NCBI GenBank assembly: GCA_902803185.1
Contig: CADCOV010000198.1
Coordinates: 1-20,148 of the forward strand
Origin: an uncultured Eubacteriales bacterium
Lineage (GTDB): Bacteria > Bacillota > Clostridia > Peptostreptococcales > Anaerovoracaceae
Direction of reading: 5' to 3'
Length of the DNA stretch: 20,148 nt
The position numbers and the translations under genes are program-made. Within the stretch, counting starts at the first letter, position 1. Every line of letters begins with the position of its first letter. This document shows, piece after piece, positions 1 through 7,267 of the stretch. Under the pieces are notes generated by a model. It was not told the origin of the DNA. It saw only the letters and a list, made by a program, of their open reading frames with translations, and did no database searches.

Positions 1-1071
1 AACCGGGGCGGGGCGGCGGACCTGGCCTTCCGGCGGGGGCTCGACGACCTCTTCGATCTCACCGGCGCGCCGGTGTTCTGGGAACAAAAGGAAGAGCGTA
101 CGGGCTGCGAGGCCCTTCTGGTCTGCGATGTGCCGGCGGAGGAGCTCAGGTCGCTCTGCCGGACGCTGACGGCGGAGCCGCCTGGCGCAGACCTCTATAT
201 CACGGAAGTCTTTGACGAGAACGGGACCCTGCTGGAGGCGGCGGGCCGTCCCTGCGCGGACAGCGGCATCACGGACCTGCTGCTTCGGGAGGAAGCGGCA
301 CGGTATCTGGCGGACGCCGCGGTAAAGGCTTTGATCCTGGCGGCCCGCTTCACGCCGAAGCCGGGCATCCTGGACAGCGAGAACGCCGGCATCTATCAGG
401 ACCGGGATCTGGCTGCGGCGGCGAGGAGCGCACAGGCCCTGCGCCCGTATTTCGAGCGGGCGGCGAAGGAGAGCCTGGCGGGCACCATCGACGAGCAGAT
501 CCTTCGCGAGATCGCGGACGGCGGCGCCAGGGCGGCCAGAGAGGCGGCGGGAGGAGCCGCCATCCATAACAGTGCGTTGACCCTGTTCCTGCCGGCCATC
601 GCCGGGATGGCGGAGTCCCTCGCGGGAGGCGGCCTGGCCTCGGAGAACGGGGCAGCGCTGGCGAAGCGGATGGGGCCGGTCTCCGACATGGACCGGAGAG
701 AGCACAGGGCCGTCTTCGAGAAGTTCGGCACCAGGGGGATCGTCGAGCAGGCGGAGAAGGGGTTCCCGGCCGCCAGGCAGGCGGAGGCCATGCTGCTCCG
801 GGACGGCACGGATCTTCTGGCGCCGTTCCTCGCGATCGCGGCGGGGACGTCGGACGCGCACCTTCTGCTCAGGGGCGGCCTGGAGGCCCAGCTCTACGTC
901 CGCACGGAGATGAAGCGGATCCTGGAATCCCCGGAGGAGATGCGGCCGCGGATGGCCAAGATCCTGGACGGGGTGCTGATCCGGGCGGGCTACGGCCCGG
1001 AGGAGGCGGTGGACCACCTGGCCCTGGCCCTGTGGATCCGGCAGATGGACGGCGCAGGCTTTGACTTTTGA
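1..1071 (+). CDS. CitX-CitG-like fusion protein, 3' part only (holo-citrate-lyase synthase / triphosphoribosyl-dephospho-CoA synthase family)
   Basis: The frame is open from base 1, so the 5' end lies outside the window; 356 codons are visible. The first ~80 residues resemble the C-terminal part of CitX (TGCEALLV near base 106, then a diverged dIxVxDxxG-like segment and RPC). From about base 310 the sequence resembles CitG: FTPKPGILDSENAGIYQDRD for the family's PKPGLVDxxNxGAHxDM, then FGTRGIVEQAEKGFP for the YGxxGARGEAxxGFP segment and LLRGG for SRGG. CitG normally makes triphosphoribosyl-dephospho-CoA, the prosthetic-group precursor of citrate lyase, and CitX transfers it to the acyl carrier subunit. 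Two signature segments are altered: NTHKG is replaced by AIHNS (562-576) and GDTN by TSDA (847-858). Catalytic competence is therefore doubtful. Family call is fair; present-day function is uncertain, since it could be a decayed or repurposed copy. No citrate lyase genes are visible here, but upstream sequence is missing. Confidence 0.7.
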   Translation, partial: NRGGAADLAFRRGLDDLFDLTGAPVFWEQKEERTGCEALLVCDVPAEELRSLCRTLTAEPPGADLYITEVFDENGTLLEAAGRPCADSGITDLLLREEAARYLADAAVKALILAARFTPKPGILDSENAGIYQDRDLAAAARSAQALRPYFERAAKESLAGTIDEQILREIADGGARAAREAAGGAAIHNSALTLFLPAIAGMAESLAGGGLASENGAALAKRMGPVSDMDRREHRAVFEKFGTRGIVEQAEKGFPAARQAEAMLLRDGTDLLAPFLAIAAGTSDAHLLLRGGLEAQLYVRTEMKRILESPEEMRPRMAKILDGVLIRAGYGPEEAVDHLALALWIRQMDGAGFDF

Positions 1072-1090
1072 TCATGGGAGAAGAACGGGG

Positions 1091-1117
1091 GGCGGCAGAT
1101 AATGCCGCCTCTCTTTA
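1091..1117 (+). terminator. Probable rho-independent terminator after the CitXG-like gene
   Basis: A perfect 7-bp stem, GGCGGCA (1091-1097) with TGCCGCC (1103-1109), encloses a 5-base loop and is followed by TCTCTTTA. The T-tract is interrupted, so termination may be partial. It starts 20 bases after the stop codon and lies before the LysR-gene promoter, which is where a terminator would be expected. Confidence 0.5.
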
Positions 1118-1137
1118 CGCTCCGGCATCTTTATACA

Positions 1138-1166
1138 TTGATTTATTGGGAGAGACCGATTATAAT
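1138..1166 (+). promoter_or_regulatory. Housekeeping sigma promoter for the LysR-type regulator gene
   Basis: TTGATT (1138-1143) and a perfect TATAAT (1161-1166) are separated by 17 bases in an AT-rich pocket within otherwise very GC-rich DNA. Transcription would start near 1173, giving a leader of about 77 bases before the ATG at 1250. Confidence 0.7.
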
Positions 1167-1208
1167 CAACTTTGTGATGAGAAAACCGCGTTTTTTTTGC
1201 CCCTTTTA

Positions 1209-1223
1209 ATGATAATCAGTCAT
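1209..1223. promoter_or_regulatory. Candidate LysR-type operator (T-N11-A dyad)
   Basis: ATGA (1209-1212) and TCAT (1220-1223) form a short inverted repeat matching the T-N11-A pattern of LysR-family boxes (T1210, A1222). It lies in the transcribed leader between the predicted start point (~1173) and the regulator's start codon, a position suited to autorepression. The motif is short and could be chance. Confidence 0.25.
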
Positions 1224-1249
1224 TTTAGGGCAGGGAGAAGGAGTAGCAT

Positions 1250-2149
1250 ATGAGCATTTCTCAATATCAGGCGTTCATCAGGACCATCGAGTTGGGGAAC
1301 CTGACCAGGGCCGCAGAGGACCTGGGATACACCCAGTCCGGCATCACCCATCTGCTGAATTCCCTGGAGTCGGAGTGCGACCTCAAGCTGATCGTCCGGG
1401 AGAAGAGCGGCGCCTACGCCACCGCCGACGGCGAGCAGCTCCTGCCGTATTTCAGAGAGATCTGCGGCGTCTACGAGGAGATGCAGGAAAAACTCAGGGA
1501 GATCCACCGCCTGGAGGCGGGCCTCGTCAGGATCGCCACCTTCAACAGCGTCTCGGTGCAGTGGCTGCCGGGCATGCTGGCGGACTTCACCGCCGAGCAT
1601 CCGAACATCGAGTTCCGGCTTCTCCACGGGACCAGCGAGGAGTGCGACGACTGGATCGCCTCCGGCAAGGTGGACTGCGCCTTCGTCTGCTACGATAAGA
1701 ATATCAAATACCCGCTCTATCCGCTCCACGAGGATCCGTTCATGGCGGTCATGCCGAAGGACTGCCCGCTGGCGGAGGAGGAGACGGTGGACATCGCCAA
1801 GCTGGTGGAGCTGCCGTTCATCAGGCTGAACGACGGCCTGTTCATCGAGGACCAGGAGATCATCCAGCTCTTCCGCAAGTACGGCCTGAAGCCGAACGTC
1901 CGCTTCGCCGAGACCAATGACTACGCCATCGCCGCGATGGTGGAGCAGGGCCTGGGGGTCAGCATCCTGCCTGAGATGATCGTGGGCAGGACCGGGCGGA
2001 ACATCGCCGTGCGGCCGCTCACCACGAGGGACACCCGCAGGATCGGCCTCATCATCAAGAACGAGAAGCGGGTCAACGCCGCGACGAAGGAGTTCATCCA
2101 GTGCGCCCAGCGCTGGATCGAGGACCGCTACGGCAGGATCGACGGCTAG
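1250..2149 (+). CDS. LysR-family transcriptional regulator
   Basis: A 299-residue protein of the usual LysR length. The N-terminal winged helix-turn-helix is clear: residues ~17-40 read NLTRAAEDLGYTQSGITHLL, the typical scanning and recognition helix pattern. The rest fits a periplasmic-binding-like effector domain (VRIATFNSVSVQWLPGMLADF near 94-114; GLGVSILPEMI near 240), which senses a small molecule. The start ATG has a strong GGAG ribosome site (1239-1242) and its own promoter at 1138-1166. In this family the target is usually adjacent; candidates are the citrate-lyase-type gene upstream or the 2179-4594 cluster with a LysO-type exporter downstream, which begins only 29 bases after the stop and may be co-transcribed. 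The effector cannot be told from sequence. Confidence 0.93.
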   Translation: MSISQYQAFIRTIELGNLTRAAEDLGYTQSGITHLLNSLESECDLKLIVREKSGAYATADGEQLLPYFREICGVYEEMQEKLREIHRLEAGLVRIATFNSVSVQWLPGMLADFTAEHPNIEFRLLHGTSEECDDWIASGKVDCAFVCYDKNIKYPLYPLHEDPFMAVMPKDCPLAEEETVDIAKLVELPFIRLNDGLFIEDQEIIQLFRKYGLKPNVRFAETNDYAIAAMVEQGLGVSILPEMIVGRTGRNIAVRPLTTRDTRRIGLIIKNEKRVNAATKEFIQCAQRWIEDRYGRIDG

Positions 2150-2178
2150 GCCGTCAGAACGGAGCATTGGACGGTTTT

Positions 2179-2505
2179 ATGGAGAATAGAAAACCCTTTC
2201 CGGGAGAGCCGAAGGAGATCGTGCTGATCCCGGATATCCCATATACGTATAAGGTGGACGTGGACGTCTGCGACCTGCCCGTGTCCGGGGGCAAGCCACG
2301 GAAGCGGTGCCGGGTCACCGTGGATTTCCTGCCCGGCGACATCGAGGAGATGAAGGGGCGGGGGATGAGCGAGGAGGAGATCCTGGCCCACTACGACGCC
2401 TACCTCTACGACCTGGTGCGGGCCTCCCTCGTCTCCGAGTGGACCTGCGTCAGCGGCCGCGAGGAGGTCCTGGACATCGTCAGAAAGGGGGCCTTCCGTG
2501 TTTGA
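2179..2505 (+). CDS. Conserved-looking small protein of unknown function
   Basis: A 108-residue acidic, soluble protein I do not recognise. It has no signal peptide or membrane segment. The middle has alternating hydrophobic strands (TYKVDVDVCDLPV, RCRVTVDFLP), followed by an acidic amphipathic helix (IEEMKGRGMSEEEILAHYDAYLYDLV). The ATG at 2179 is chosen although the GGAG at 2161-2164 is 14 bases away; an in-frame TTG at 2167 is too close to that site. Coding is supported by G/C-ending codons and by tight packing: the last 8 bases overlap the LysO-type gene, which suggests translational coupling and a linked role. No function is assigned. Confidence 0.75.
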   Translation: MENRKPFPGEPKEIVLIPDIPYTYKVDVDVCDLPVSGGKPRKRCRVTVDFLPGDIEEMKGRGMSEEEILAHYDAYLYDLVRASLVSEWTCVSGREEVLDIVRKGAFRV

Positions 2506-3460
2506 TATGGTCCTCTACCTCATCAGCGCTGCCATCGGTTACCTGATCGGGAGCCGCATGAGGGACAAAAAAGACAAGCTGACCTGGACGGGGAAGTTCC
2601 AGACCGGAGCGATCTTCTTCCTGGTCTTCTCCATGGGAAGCCGCATGGGCGCCAACGAGGAGGTCATCTCGGGCCTGGCGACCATCGGGATCTCGGCCCT
2701 CACCATCACGCTGGTGGTGCTGGCCTGCTCCATCGCTTCCTTAAGCATCGGCAGAAGGCTCATGGGCCTCGACCGGTTCGGCCGGATCGGCGGCAGCGGC
2801 GAGGCGGGCGCCGGGCAGGCGGAGAAGGTGAGGGGCGGCTTCAACAAAACCACCCTCCTCATCGTGATCGCCGCAGCTCTCGGCATGGCCTTCGGCCACT
2901 TCTTCGCCGGGAAGCTGTTCCCGGACTTCGAGACCTTCAGCGCTATCGCAGGGACGGTGATCCGGGCGGGCCTGTGCGTGCTGCTGCTGTTCCTGGGCAT
3001 CGACCTGGGGCTCGACGGCACCGGCGGTTCCCAGGTCCTGAAGGTGGGTTTCCGGGTCTTCCTGTTCCCGGTGTTCATCGCCATCGGTACTTTGGCGGGG
3101 GCTGCGCTTTGCGCTTTGTTCCTGCCGTTTTCCCTCAGGGAGATGCTGGCCATCGGCGCCGGCTTCGGCTGGTATTCCATGGCGCCGGGGATCATCCTGG
3201 ACGCGGGCTACGCGACGGCCAGCGCCGTCTCCTTCCTGCACAACGTGCTGAGGGAGCTTCTCGCGATCATCCTGATCCCGACCATCGCGGACCACGTGGG
3301 CTACGCGGAGACGGTGGCCCTGCCGGGGGCGGCGGCCATGGACGTGTGCCTGCCGATCGTGGAGCGGGCTACGAACAGCAACGTGGCGGTCTACTCCTTC
3401 GTGTCCGGGGTCGTGCTCTCCTTCGCGGTGCCGATCCTGGTGCCGCTCATCGTCGGCTGA
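2498..3460 (+). CDS. LysO-family (DUF340) lysine-exporter-like membrane protein
   Basis: A 320-residue polytopic inner-membrane protein with about eight hydrophobic segments and a Gly-rich cytoplasmic loop (residues ~95-115) that divides it into two halves. LysO (E. coli YbjE) exports L-lysine and the toxic analogue thialysine. Family landmarks are present: GFGWYSM (222-228), NVLRELLA (249-256) and AMDVCLP (280-286), the counterpart of the TSMDxTLP motif. The Ser in that motif is replaced by Ala here, so substrate specificity may differ. The GTG start at 2498 has a GGGGG ribosome site about seven bases upstream; an ATG at 2507 is an alternative. It overlaps the preceding small gene by 8 bases and is followed after 36 bases by another membrane protein, so the three probably form an operon under the LysR regulator. 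Confidence 0.85.
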   Translation: MFDMVLYLISAAIGYLIGSRMRDKKDKLTWTGKFQTGAIFFLVFSMGSRMGANEEVISGLATIGISALTITLVVLACSIASLSIGRRLMGLDRFGRIGGSGEAGAGQAEKVRGGFNKTTLLIVIAAALGMAFGHFFAGKLFPDFETFSAIAGTVIRAGLCVLLLFLGIDLGLDGTGGSQVLKVGFRVFLFPVFIAIGTLAGAALCALFLPFSLREMLAIGAGFGWYSMAPGIILDAGYATASAVSFLHNVLRELLAIILIPTIADHVGYAETVALPGAAAMDVCLPIVERATNSNVAVYSFVSGVVLSFAVPILVPLIVG

Positions 3461-3496
3461 CGGCAAACTGTGATTCTTTTTCGGGAGGTGCTTTAC

Positions 3497-4594
3497 TTGG
3501 ACCTTAGAAGAGTGGATAAAGACGAGATTTTCGAGATGGCGGCGGGGATCCTCCTGGTCGTCTACGGCATGGTCTACGCCCTCAGGGGGACTTTGATCGA
3601 GGTCTACCTGGGAGGCGTGTTCCGGGTGGTCGGGCTCCTGACCGCCGTGATCCTGTTGGTGCTCACCGGCTACCGGCTCCTGGGGACCTTCCCGGAGCGG
3701 CGTAAGCTCTGGCTTCTGGCCCAGCTGGCGGCGGGGCTGTACCTGCTCCTTCGCTTCCTCACCATCCTGCGGTCGGGCTTCACCGGTGCGGCCTTCGAGG
3801 ACTTCCTCACGGCGGACGTGCTCTACCTCGTCGCGCTGACGGCCCTGGCCGTGGACGGAGACGTGGTGAGGAAGCTGATGCTGCCGGCCTTCGCGATCAT
3901 GCAGATGGTCGTGAGCCTCCTGGAGATCTTCTGCATCATCGTGACGAAGCTCGCGCCGGAAGGGGAGGTGGGGAGCCTCCTGCTGCAGAAGACCTTCCTG
4001 AGCGAGAACGACGGGCAGAGCGCCCTCTACCGGGATCCGCTCCAGATGGGGATCATGGTGGGCTTTTCCGTCATCGTCATGGTGATCGTGATCTCCCAGG
4101 ATGAGGAGTTCCTGAACCGGGTCCTGGGCGGGATCTACTGCCTGCTCTCCTTCGCCCTGCTGCTGCAGGCGGGAAGCCGGATGGTCTACATCGCCCTGGG
4201 GGCCGCCATCGTCCTGTATGTGCTGATCCGGGGCTTCGGCCTCTTTAATCCGCGGCTCGCCGTGCTGGCGGTGCTCGCGGTCACGATCCTTTTGACCGGC
4301 GCATCCCTCAGGGAGTCCGGGATGGGCTTCGGCCTCACCCTGATCACCCGGGTGCTCTTCGCGGCGGTTCTGGGGATCCGGGTCTGGCACGCGGACTCCC
4401 TGTCCGAGGGCCGGCTGTTCCCGATCATCATCTATGCGCTGATCGCCGGCGGGCTCGACCTTTCCGGGACGCCGGGAACGATGCCGCTCATGCTCTTCGT
4501 CTTCCTGGTGCTGGCCGCAGGGCCGGACGAGGGAGACCGGAACGAGCACCAGAGGATGGGCGCTTATTTCACCGGTTTGAAAGGCTGGAACTGA
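3497..4594 (+). CDS. Polytopic membrane protein, weakly O-antigen-ligase-like
   Basis: A 365-residue protein with roughly ten transmembrane segments that I cannot place with certainty. The central part (YRDPLQMGIMVGFSVIVMVI, then a helix, then LQAGSRMVYIALGAAIVLYV) has the layout of O-antigen ligase/polymerase proteins, which carry an SRxxxxAL-type helix start after a long loop; this is a weak resemblance only. The TTG at 3497 is chosen because GGGAGG (3483-3488) sits eight bases upstream; the in-frame GTG at 3470 has no ribosome site. The C-terminal ~25 residues are hydrophilic. It lies between the LysO-type exporter and the Nudix gene, with only nine bases before the latter. If the resemblance is real it would act on polyprenyl-linked glycans. 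Confidence 0.75.
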   Translation: MDLRRVDKDEIFEMAAGILLVVYGMVYALRGTLIEVYLGGVFRVVGLLTAVILLVLTGYRLLGTFPERRKLWLLAQLAAGLYLLLRFLTILRSGFTGAAFEDFLTADVLYLVALTALAVDGDVVRKLMLPAFAIMQMVVSLLEIFCIIVTKLAPEGEVGSLLLQKTFLSENDGQSALYRDPLQMGIMVGFSVIVMVIVISQDEEFLNRVLGGIYCLLSFALLLQAGSRMVYIALGAAIVLYVLIRGFGLFNPRLAVLAVLAVTILLTGASLRESGMGFGLTLITRVLFAAVLGIRVWHADSLSEGRLFPIIIYALIAGGLDLSGTPGTMPLMLFVFLVLAAGPDEGDRNEHQRMGAYFTGLKGWN

Positions 4595-4603
4595 GGGAAC
4601 AAA

Positions 4604-5485
4604 ATGATACAGGACATCGGTGGAAGAAGATTATACAACGAATACACTCCGGCGGCGCCGGGACCCCACGACCGGGTGTTCACCTTCCGGGACCGGGGCG
4701 AGGTGCTGCTGAAGGGAGAACCGGAGGAGGGCCTCGCCGCTCCGCCGGCCGCCGCCTTCGAGGGCAGGAGGCTCCAGTACCTCTTCCGGATCGAACAGGA
4801 CCGCTACTACCTGGATCTCAGCTGCTACGGCGAGCAGGGCAGAGCGGACGGCGAGGGTCTGGAGGCGCTGCTGGCCAGGGGCTTCCGCTGGCAGGGGATC
4901 CGGACGATCCGCCAGATGGAGAGCAAGGAGATCGCCTTCGCCGCCCAGACGGCGGTGCAGCTGGGGAACTGGTACCGGGACAACCGCTTCTGCGGCCGCT
5001 GCGGCGGGAGGACCCGCCACAAGGAGGACGAGCGGGCCCTGGTCTGCCCGGTCTGCGGCAACACCGTCTATCCGAAGGTGATGCCGGCGGTCATCGTGGC
5101 TTTGATCGACCGAAGAGAGAACAGGGACGAGGACCGGATCCTGCTCACCAAGTATTCCGGGCGGGCCTACACCAGGTACGCTTTGATCGCCGGGTTCACG
5201 GAGATCGGCGAGACCGCGGAGCAGACCGTGCGCCGGGAGGTGAAGGAGGAGGTGGGCCTCGAGGTCGCGGACGTGACCTACTACGCCACCCAGCCCTGGG
5301 GCATCGACAGCGACCTGCTCCTGGGATACGTGGCGGAGCTCAAGGGCGACGCGGACGTGACCCTGGATGAACGGGAGCTTTCCACGGCGGAATGGTTCAC
5401 CAGGGAGGAGCTTCCGATCGAGGGCGACGACGAGATCAGCCTGACGAGGAACATGATGTGGGCGTTCAAAGAAGGGCGCCTGTAG
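4604..5485 (+). CDS. nudC: NudC-like Nudix hydrolase (NAD(H) diphosphatase family)
   Basis: A 293-residue protein with the NudC layout: a variable N-terminal domain, a zinc ribbon (C130, C133, C148, C151 in FCGRCGG and CPVCGN), the YPKVMPAVIVAL linker and a complete Nudix box (residues 197-219, GFTEIGE...REVKEEVGL). Family members split NAD(H) into NMN(H) and AMP and can remove NAD caps from RNA 5' ends. The family-specific SQPWPFPxS motif is only partly kept: TQPW is followed by GIDSDLLLGY (from residue 229), so substrate preference may have changed. The start has a TGAGGG ribosome site. The gene follows the membrane protein by nine bases and precedes trxB by 41. Confidence 0.88.
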   Translation: MIQDIGGRRLYNEYTPAAPGPHDRVFTFRDRGEVLLKGEPEEGLAAPPAAAFEGRRLQYLFRIEQDRYYLDLSCYGEQGRADGEGLEALLARGFRWQGIRTIRQMESKEIAFAAQTAVQLGNWYRDNRFCGRCGGRTRHKEDERALVCPVCGNTVYPKVMPAVIVALIDRRENRDEDRILLTKYSGRAYTRYALIAGFTEIGETAEQTVRREVKEEVGLEVADVTYYATQPWGIDSDLLLGYVAELKGDADVTLDERELSTAEWFTREELPIEGDDEISLTRNMMWAFKEGRL

Positions 5486-5499
5486 CAATATAGAAATCT

Positions 5500-5514
5500 G
5501 CGGCGTAAAGCCGC
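5500..5514 (+). other. Short hairpin in the trxB leader
   Basis: GCGGC (5500-5504) and GCCGC (5510-5514) enclose a GTAAA loop immediately before the AAGGAGGA ribosome site of trxB. It lacks a T-tract, so it is not a terminator; it could protect or separate the trxB part of a longer transcript. Small enough to be chance in GC-rich DNA. Confidence 0.3.
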
Positions 5515-5526
5515 GAAGGAGGAGCT

Positions 5527-6444
5527 ATGTACGACATTTTGATCGCGGGAGCAGGACCTGCAGGCATGACAGCAGCGATCTATGGCGCCAGAGGCGGCAA
5601 GTCCGTCCTGATGCTGGATAAGATGAACTACGGCGGGCAGATCGTCAACACCCCGGAGGTGGAGAACTACCCGGGAACCGGCCGGGTCTCCGGCTTCCAG
5701 CTGGCCCAGGACATGTATGACCAGGCGACGGGCCTGGGGGCCGGGATGGACTACGCGGAGGTCACCGGCATCGAGAAGACCGAGGACGGCTTTCTGGTCC
5801 ACAGCAGCTTCGGCACCGACTACGAGGCGAAGACCGTGATCCTGGCCACCGGCGTCAAGAGCCGCCTGGCGGGCCTGGAGAGAGAGGAGCAGATGACCGG
5901 CGCCGGCATCTCCTACTGCGCCACCTGCGACGGCGCCTTCTTCCGCAAAAAGGACGTCATCGTCCTGGGCGGCGGCAACACGGCCCTGGAGGATGCGGAG
6001 TACCTGACCAACATCTGCAACAAGGTCTACCTGGTCCACAGAAGGGACAAGTTCCGGGGCGAGGAGATCGCCGTGAAGCGGCTGGCCGCCAAGGAGAACG
6101 TGGAGTTCGTCCTGGACAGCGTGCCGGTGGAGATCCTGGGAGAGCCAAAGGTCACCGGGCTGGTCGTCAAAAACCTCAAGACGGAGGAGACCAGGGAGAT
6201 CCCGGCCTCCGCAGTCTTCGTCGCCTACGGCAGAGTGCCGGAGAACGGCGCCTTTGCCGATCTGGCGGAGCTGGACGGCGCGGGCTTCTTCGCCGCGAAG
6301 GAGGACTGCCTGACGGGGACGCCGGGCCTCTTCGTCGCGGGAGACGCGAGGGCGAAGGTGCGGCGCCAGCTGGTCACGGCGACCGCGGACGGCGCGACGG
6401 CGGCCATGGCAGCCATCGACTACCTGAACGCCCTCGAAGGGTAG
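5527..6444 (+). CDS. trxB: Thioredoxin reductase, NADPH type
   Basis: A 305-residue flavoenzyme of standard length that transfers electrons from NADPH via FAD to thioredoxin in the cytoplasm. Visible parts in order: the FAD dinucleotide fold GAGPAG (8-13), GGQIVNTPEVENYPG (36-50), ATG (107-109), the redox-active CATC (131-134), the NADPH fold GGGNTA (148-153), the 2'-phosphate contacts HRRDKFR (171-177), and the C-terminal FAD segment GLFVAGDAR followed by RQLVTATADGA. The HRR...R residues indicate NADPH rather than ferredoxin dependence. AAGGAGGA lies just upstream of the ATG. It sits between nudC and the pyrH promoter, and is probably the last gene of the upstream transcript. No thioredoxin gene is next to it. 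Confidence 0.96.
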   Translation: MYDILIAGAGPAGMTAAIYGARGGKSVLMLDKMNYGGQIVNTPEVENYPGTGRVSGFQLAQDMYDQATGLGAGMDYAEVTGIEKTEDGFLVHSSFGTDYEAKTVILATGVKSRLAGLEREEQMTGAGISYCATCDGAFFRKKDVIVLGGGNTALEDAEYLTNICNKVYLVHRRDKFRGEEIAVKRLAAKENVEFVLDSVPVEILGEPKVTGLVVKNLKTEETREIPASAVFVAYGRVPENGAFADLAELDGAGFFAAKEDCLTGTPGLFVAGDARAKVRRQLVTATADGATAAMAAIDYLNALEG

Positions 6445-6471
6445 CAAACCGTTTTGATGGATAAAAAACCG

Positions 6472-6500
6472 TTCCCATCGACCTGCCGCTATGCTATAAT
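6472..6500 (+). promoter_or_regulatory. Extended -10 promoter for the pyrH-polC operon
   Basis: A perfect TATAAT (6495-6500) is preceded by TGC, making an extended -10 element, and by TTCCCA (6472-6477) as a moderate -35 with 17-base spacing. The first codon of pyrH is 37 bases downstream. No other convincing promoter is seen before 16474. Confidence 0.72.
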
Positions 6501-6536
6501 CTTGGATAGAAAATCCGAAGATAAAAGGAGCTGCAT

Positions 6537-7241
6537 ATGGAACCGAAATATAAGAGAGTCCTGCTCAAGGTGAGCGGAGAGGCCCTGGCCGGCGAGCAGA
6601 AGTTCGGCATCGACGACGCGATGACGGATAAGGTCGCCCGCCAGATCAAGGAGGTCGTGGACCTGGGCGTGGAGGTCGCCATCGTCGTCGGCGGCGGCAA
6701 CTTCTGGAGAGGCAGGAGCAGCGAGAACATGGACCGCGCCACCGCGGATTACATGGGCATGCTGGCGACCTGCATCAATGCTCTGGCCCTGCAGTCCGCG
6801 CTGCTGAGCGTGGGCGTCAAGGCCCGCGTCCAGACCGCCATCGAGATGAGGGAGATCGCCGAGCCTTACGCCCGGATGAAGGCGAAGAGCCGTTTGGACA
6901 AGAAGGACGTCGTCATCTTCGGCGCCGGCACCGGTAACCCGTTCTTCTCCACCGATACAGCGGCAGCGCTGAGGGCGGCGGAGATCGACGCGGAGGTCAT
7001 CCTGCTGGCCAAGAACGTGGACGCCGTCTACTCCGACGATCCGGACACCAACCCGGACGCCGTCAAGTACGACGAGCTCTCCTTCAAGGAAGTCGTGGAG
7101 AAGGAGCTCAAGGTCATGGACCTGACCGCCGCCACGCTCTGCAAGGACAATAACATCGCGATCCATGTGTTCGGCATTGCCGGAGAGGGCAACATCATGA
7201 AGGCCGTCTGCGGAGAGAAGATAGGAACCATCGTCAGATAG
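6537..7241 (+). CDS. pyrH: UMP kinase
   Basis: A 234-residue cytoplasmic amino-acid-kinase-fold enzyme that phosphorylates UMP to UDP using ATP; bacterial UMP kinases are hexameric. Diagnostic segments are present: KVSGEAL near the N-terminus, GGGNFWRG (phosphate loop), [17 protein letters not shown] (UMP binding) and [11 protein letters not shown] (nucleotide base region). The ribosome site AAAAGGAG ends six bases before the ATG. In many bacteria pyrH follows rpsB and tsf; here it follows trxB and starts its own operon. The next gene, frr, begins 26 bases later, the usual partner. Confidence 0.97.
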   Translation: MEPKYKRVLLKVSGEALAGEQKFGIDDAMTDKVARQIKEVVDLGVEVAIVVGGGNFWRGRSSENMDRATADYMGMLATCINALALQSALLSVGVKARVQTAIEMREIAEPYARMKAKSRLDKKDVVIFGAGTGNPFFSTDTAAALRAAEIDAEVILLAKNVDAVYSDDPDTNPDAVKYDELSFKEVVEKELKVMDLTAATLCKDNNIAIHVFGIAGEGNIMKAVCGEKIGTIVR

Positions 7242-7267
7242 AGATCGATAAGAGACAGGAGGGTATC

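Noticed and set aside
1068..1253. Small frame between the CitXG-like gene and the LysR gene
   Set aside because: It spans the terminator hairpin and the promoter, has no ribosome site, and its codon use is unlike the neighbours.
2741..4549. A 602-codon minus-strand frame opposite the LysO-type and membrane-protein genes
   Set aside because: Low-complexity His/Glu/Gln/Arg composition is typical of an antisense shadow in GC-rich DNA; the + strand frames show real membrane-protein patterns.
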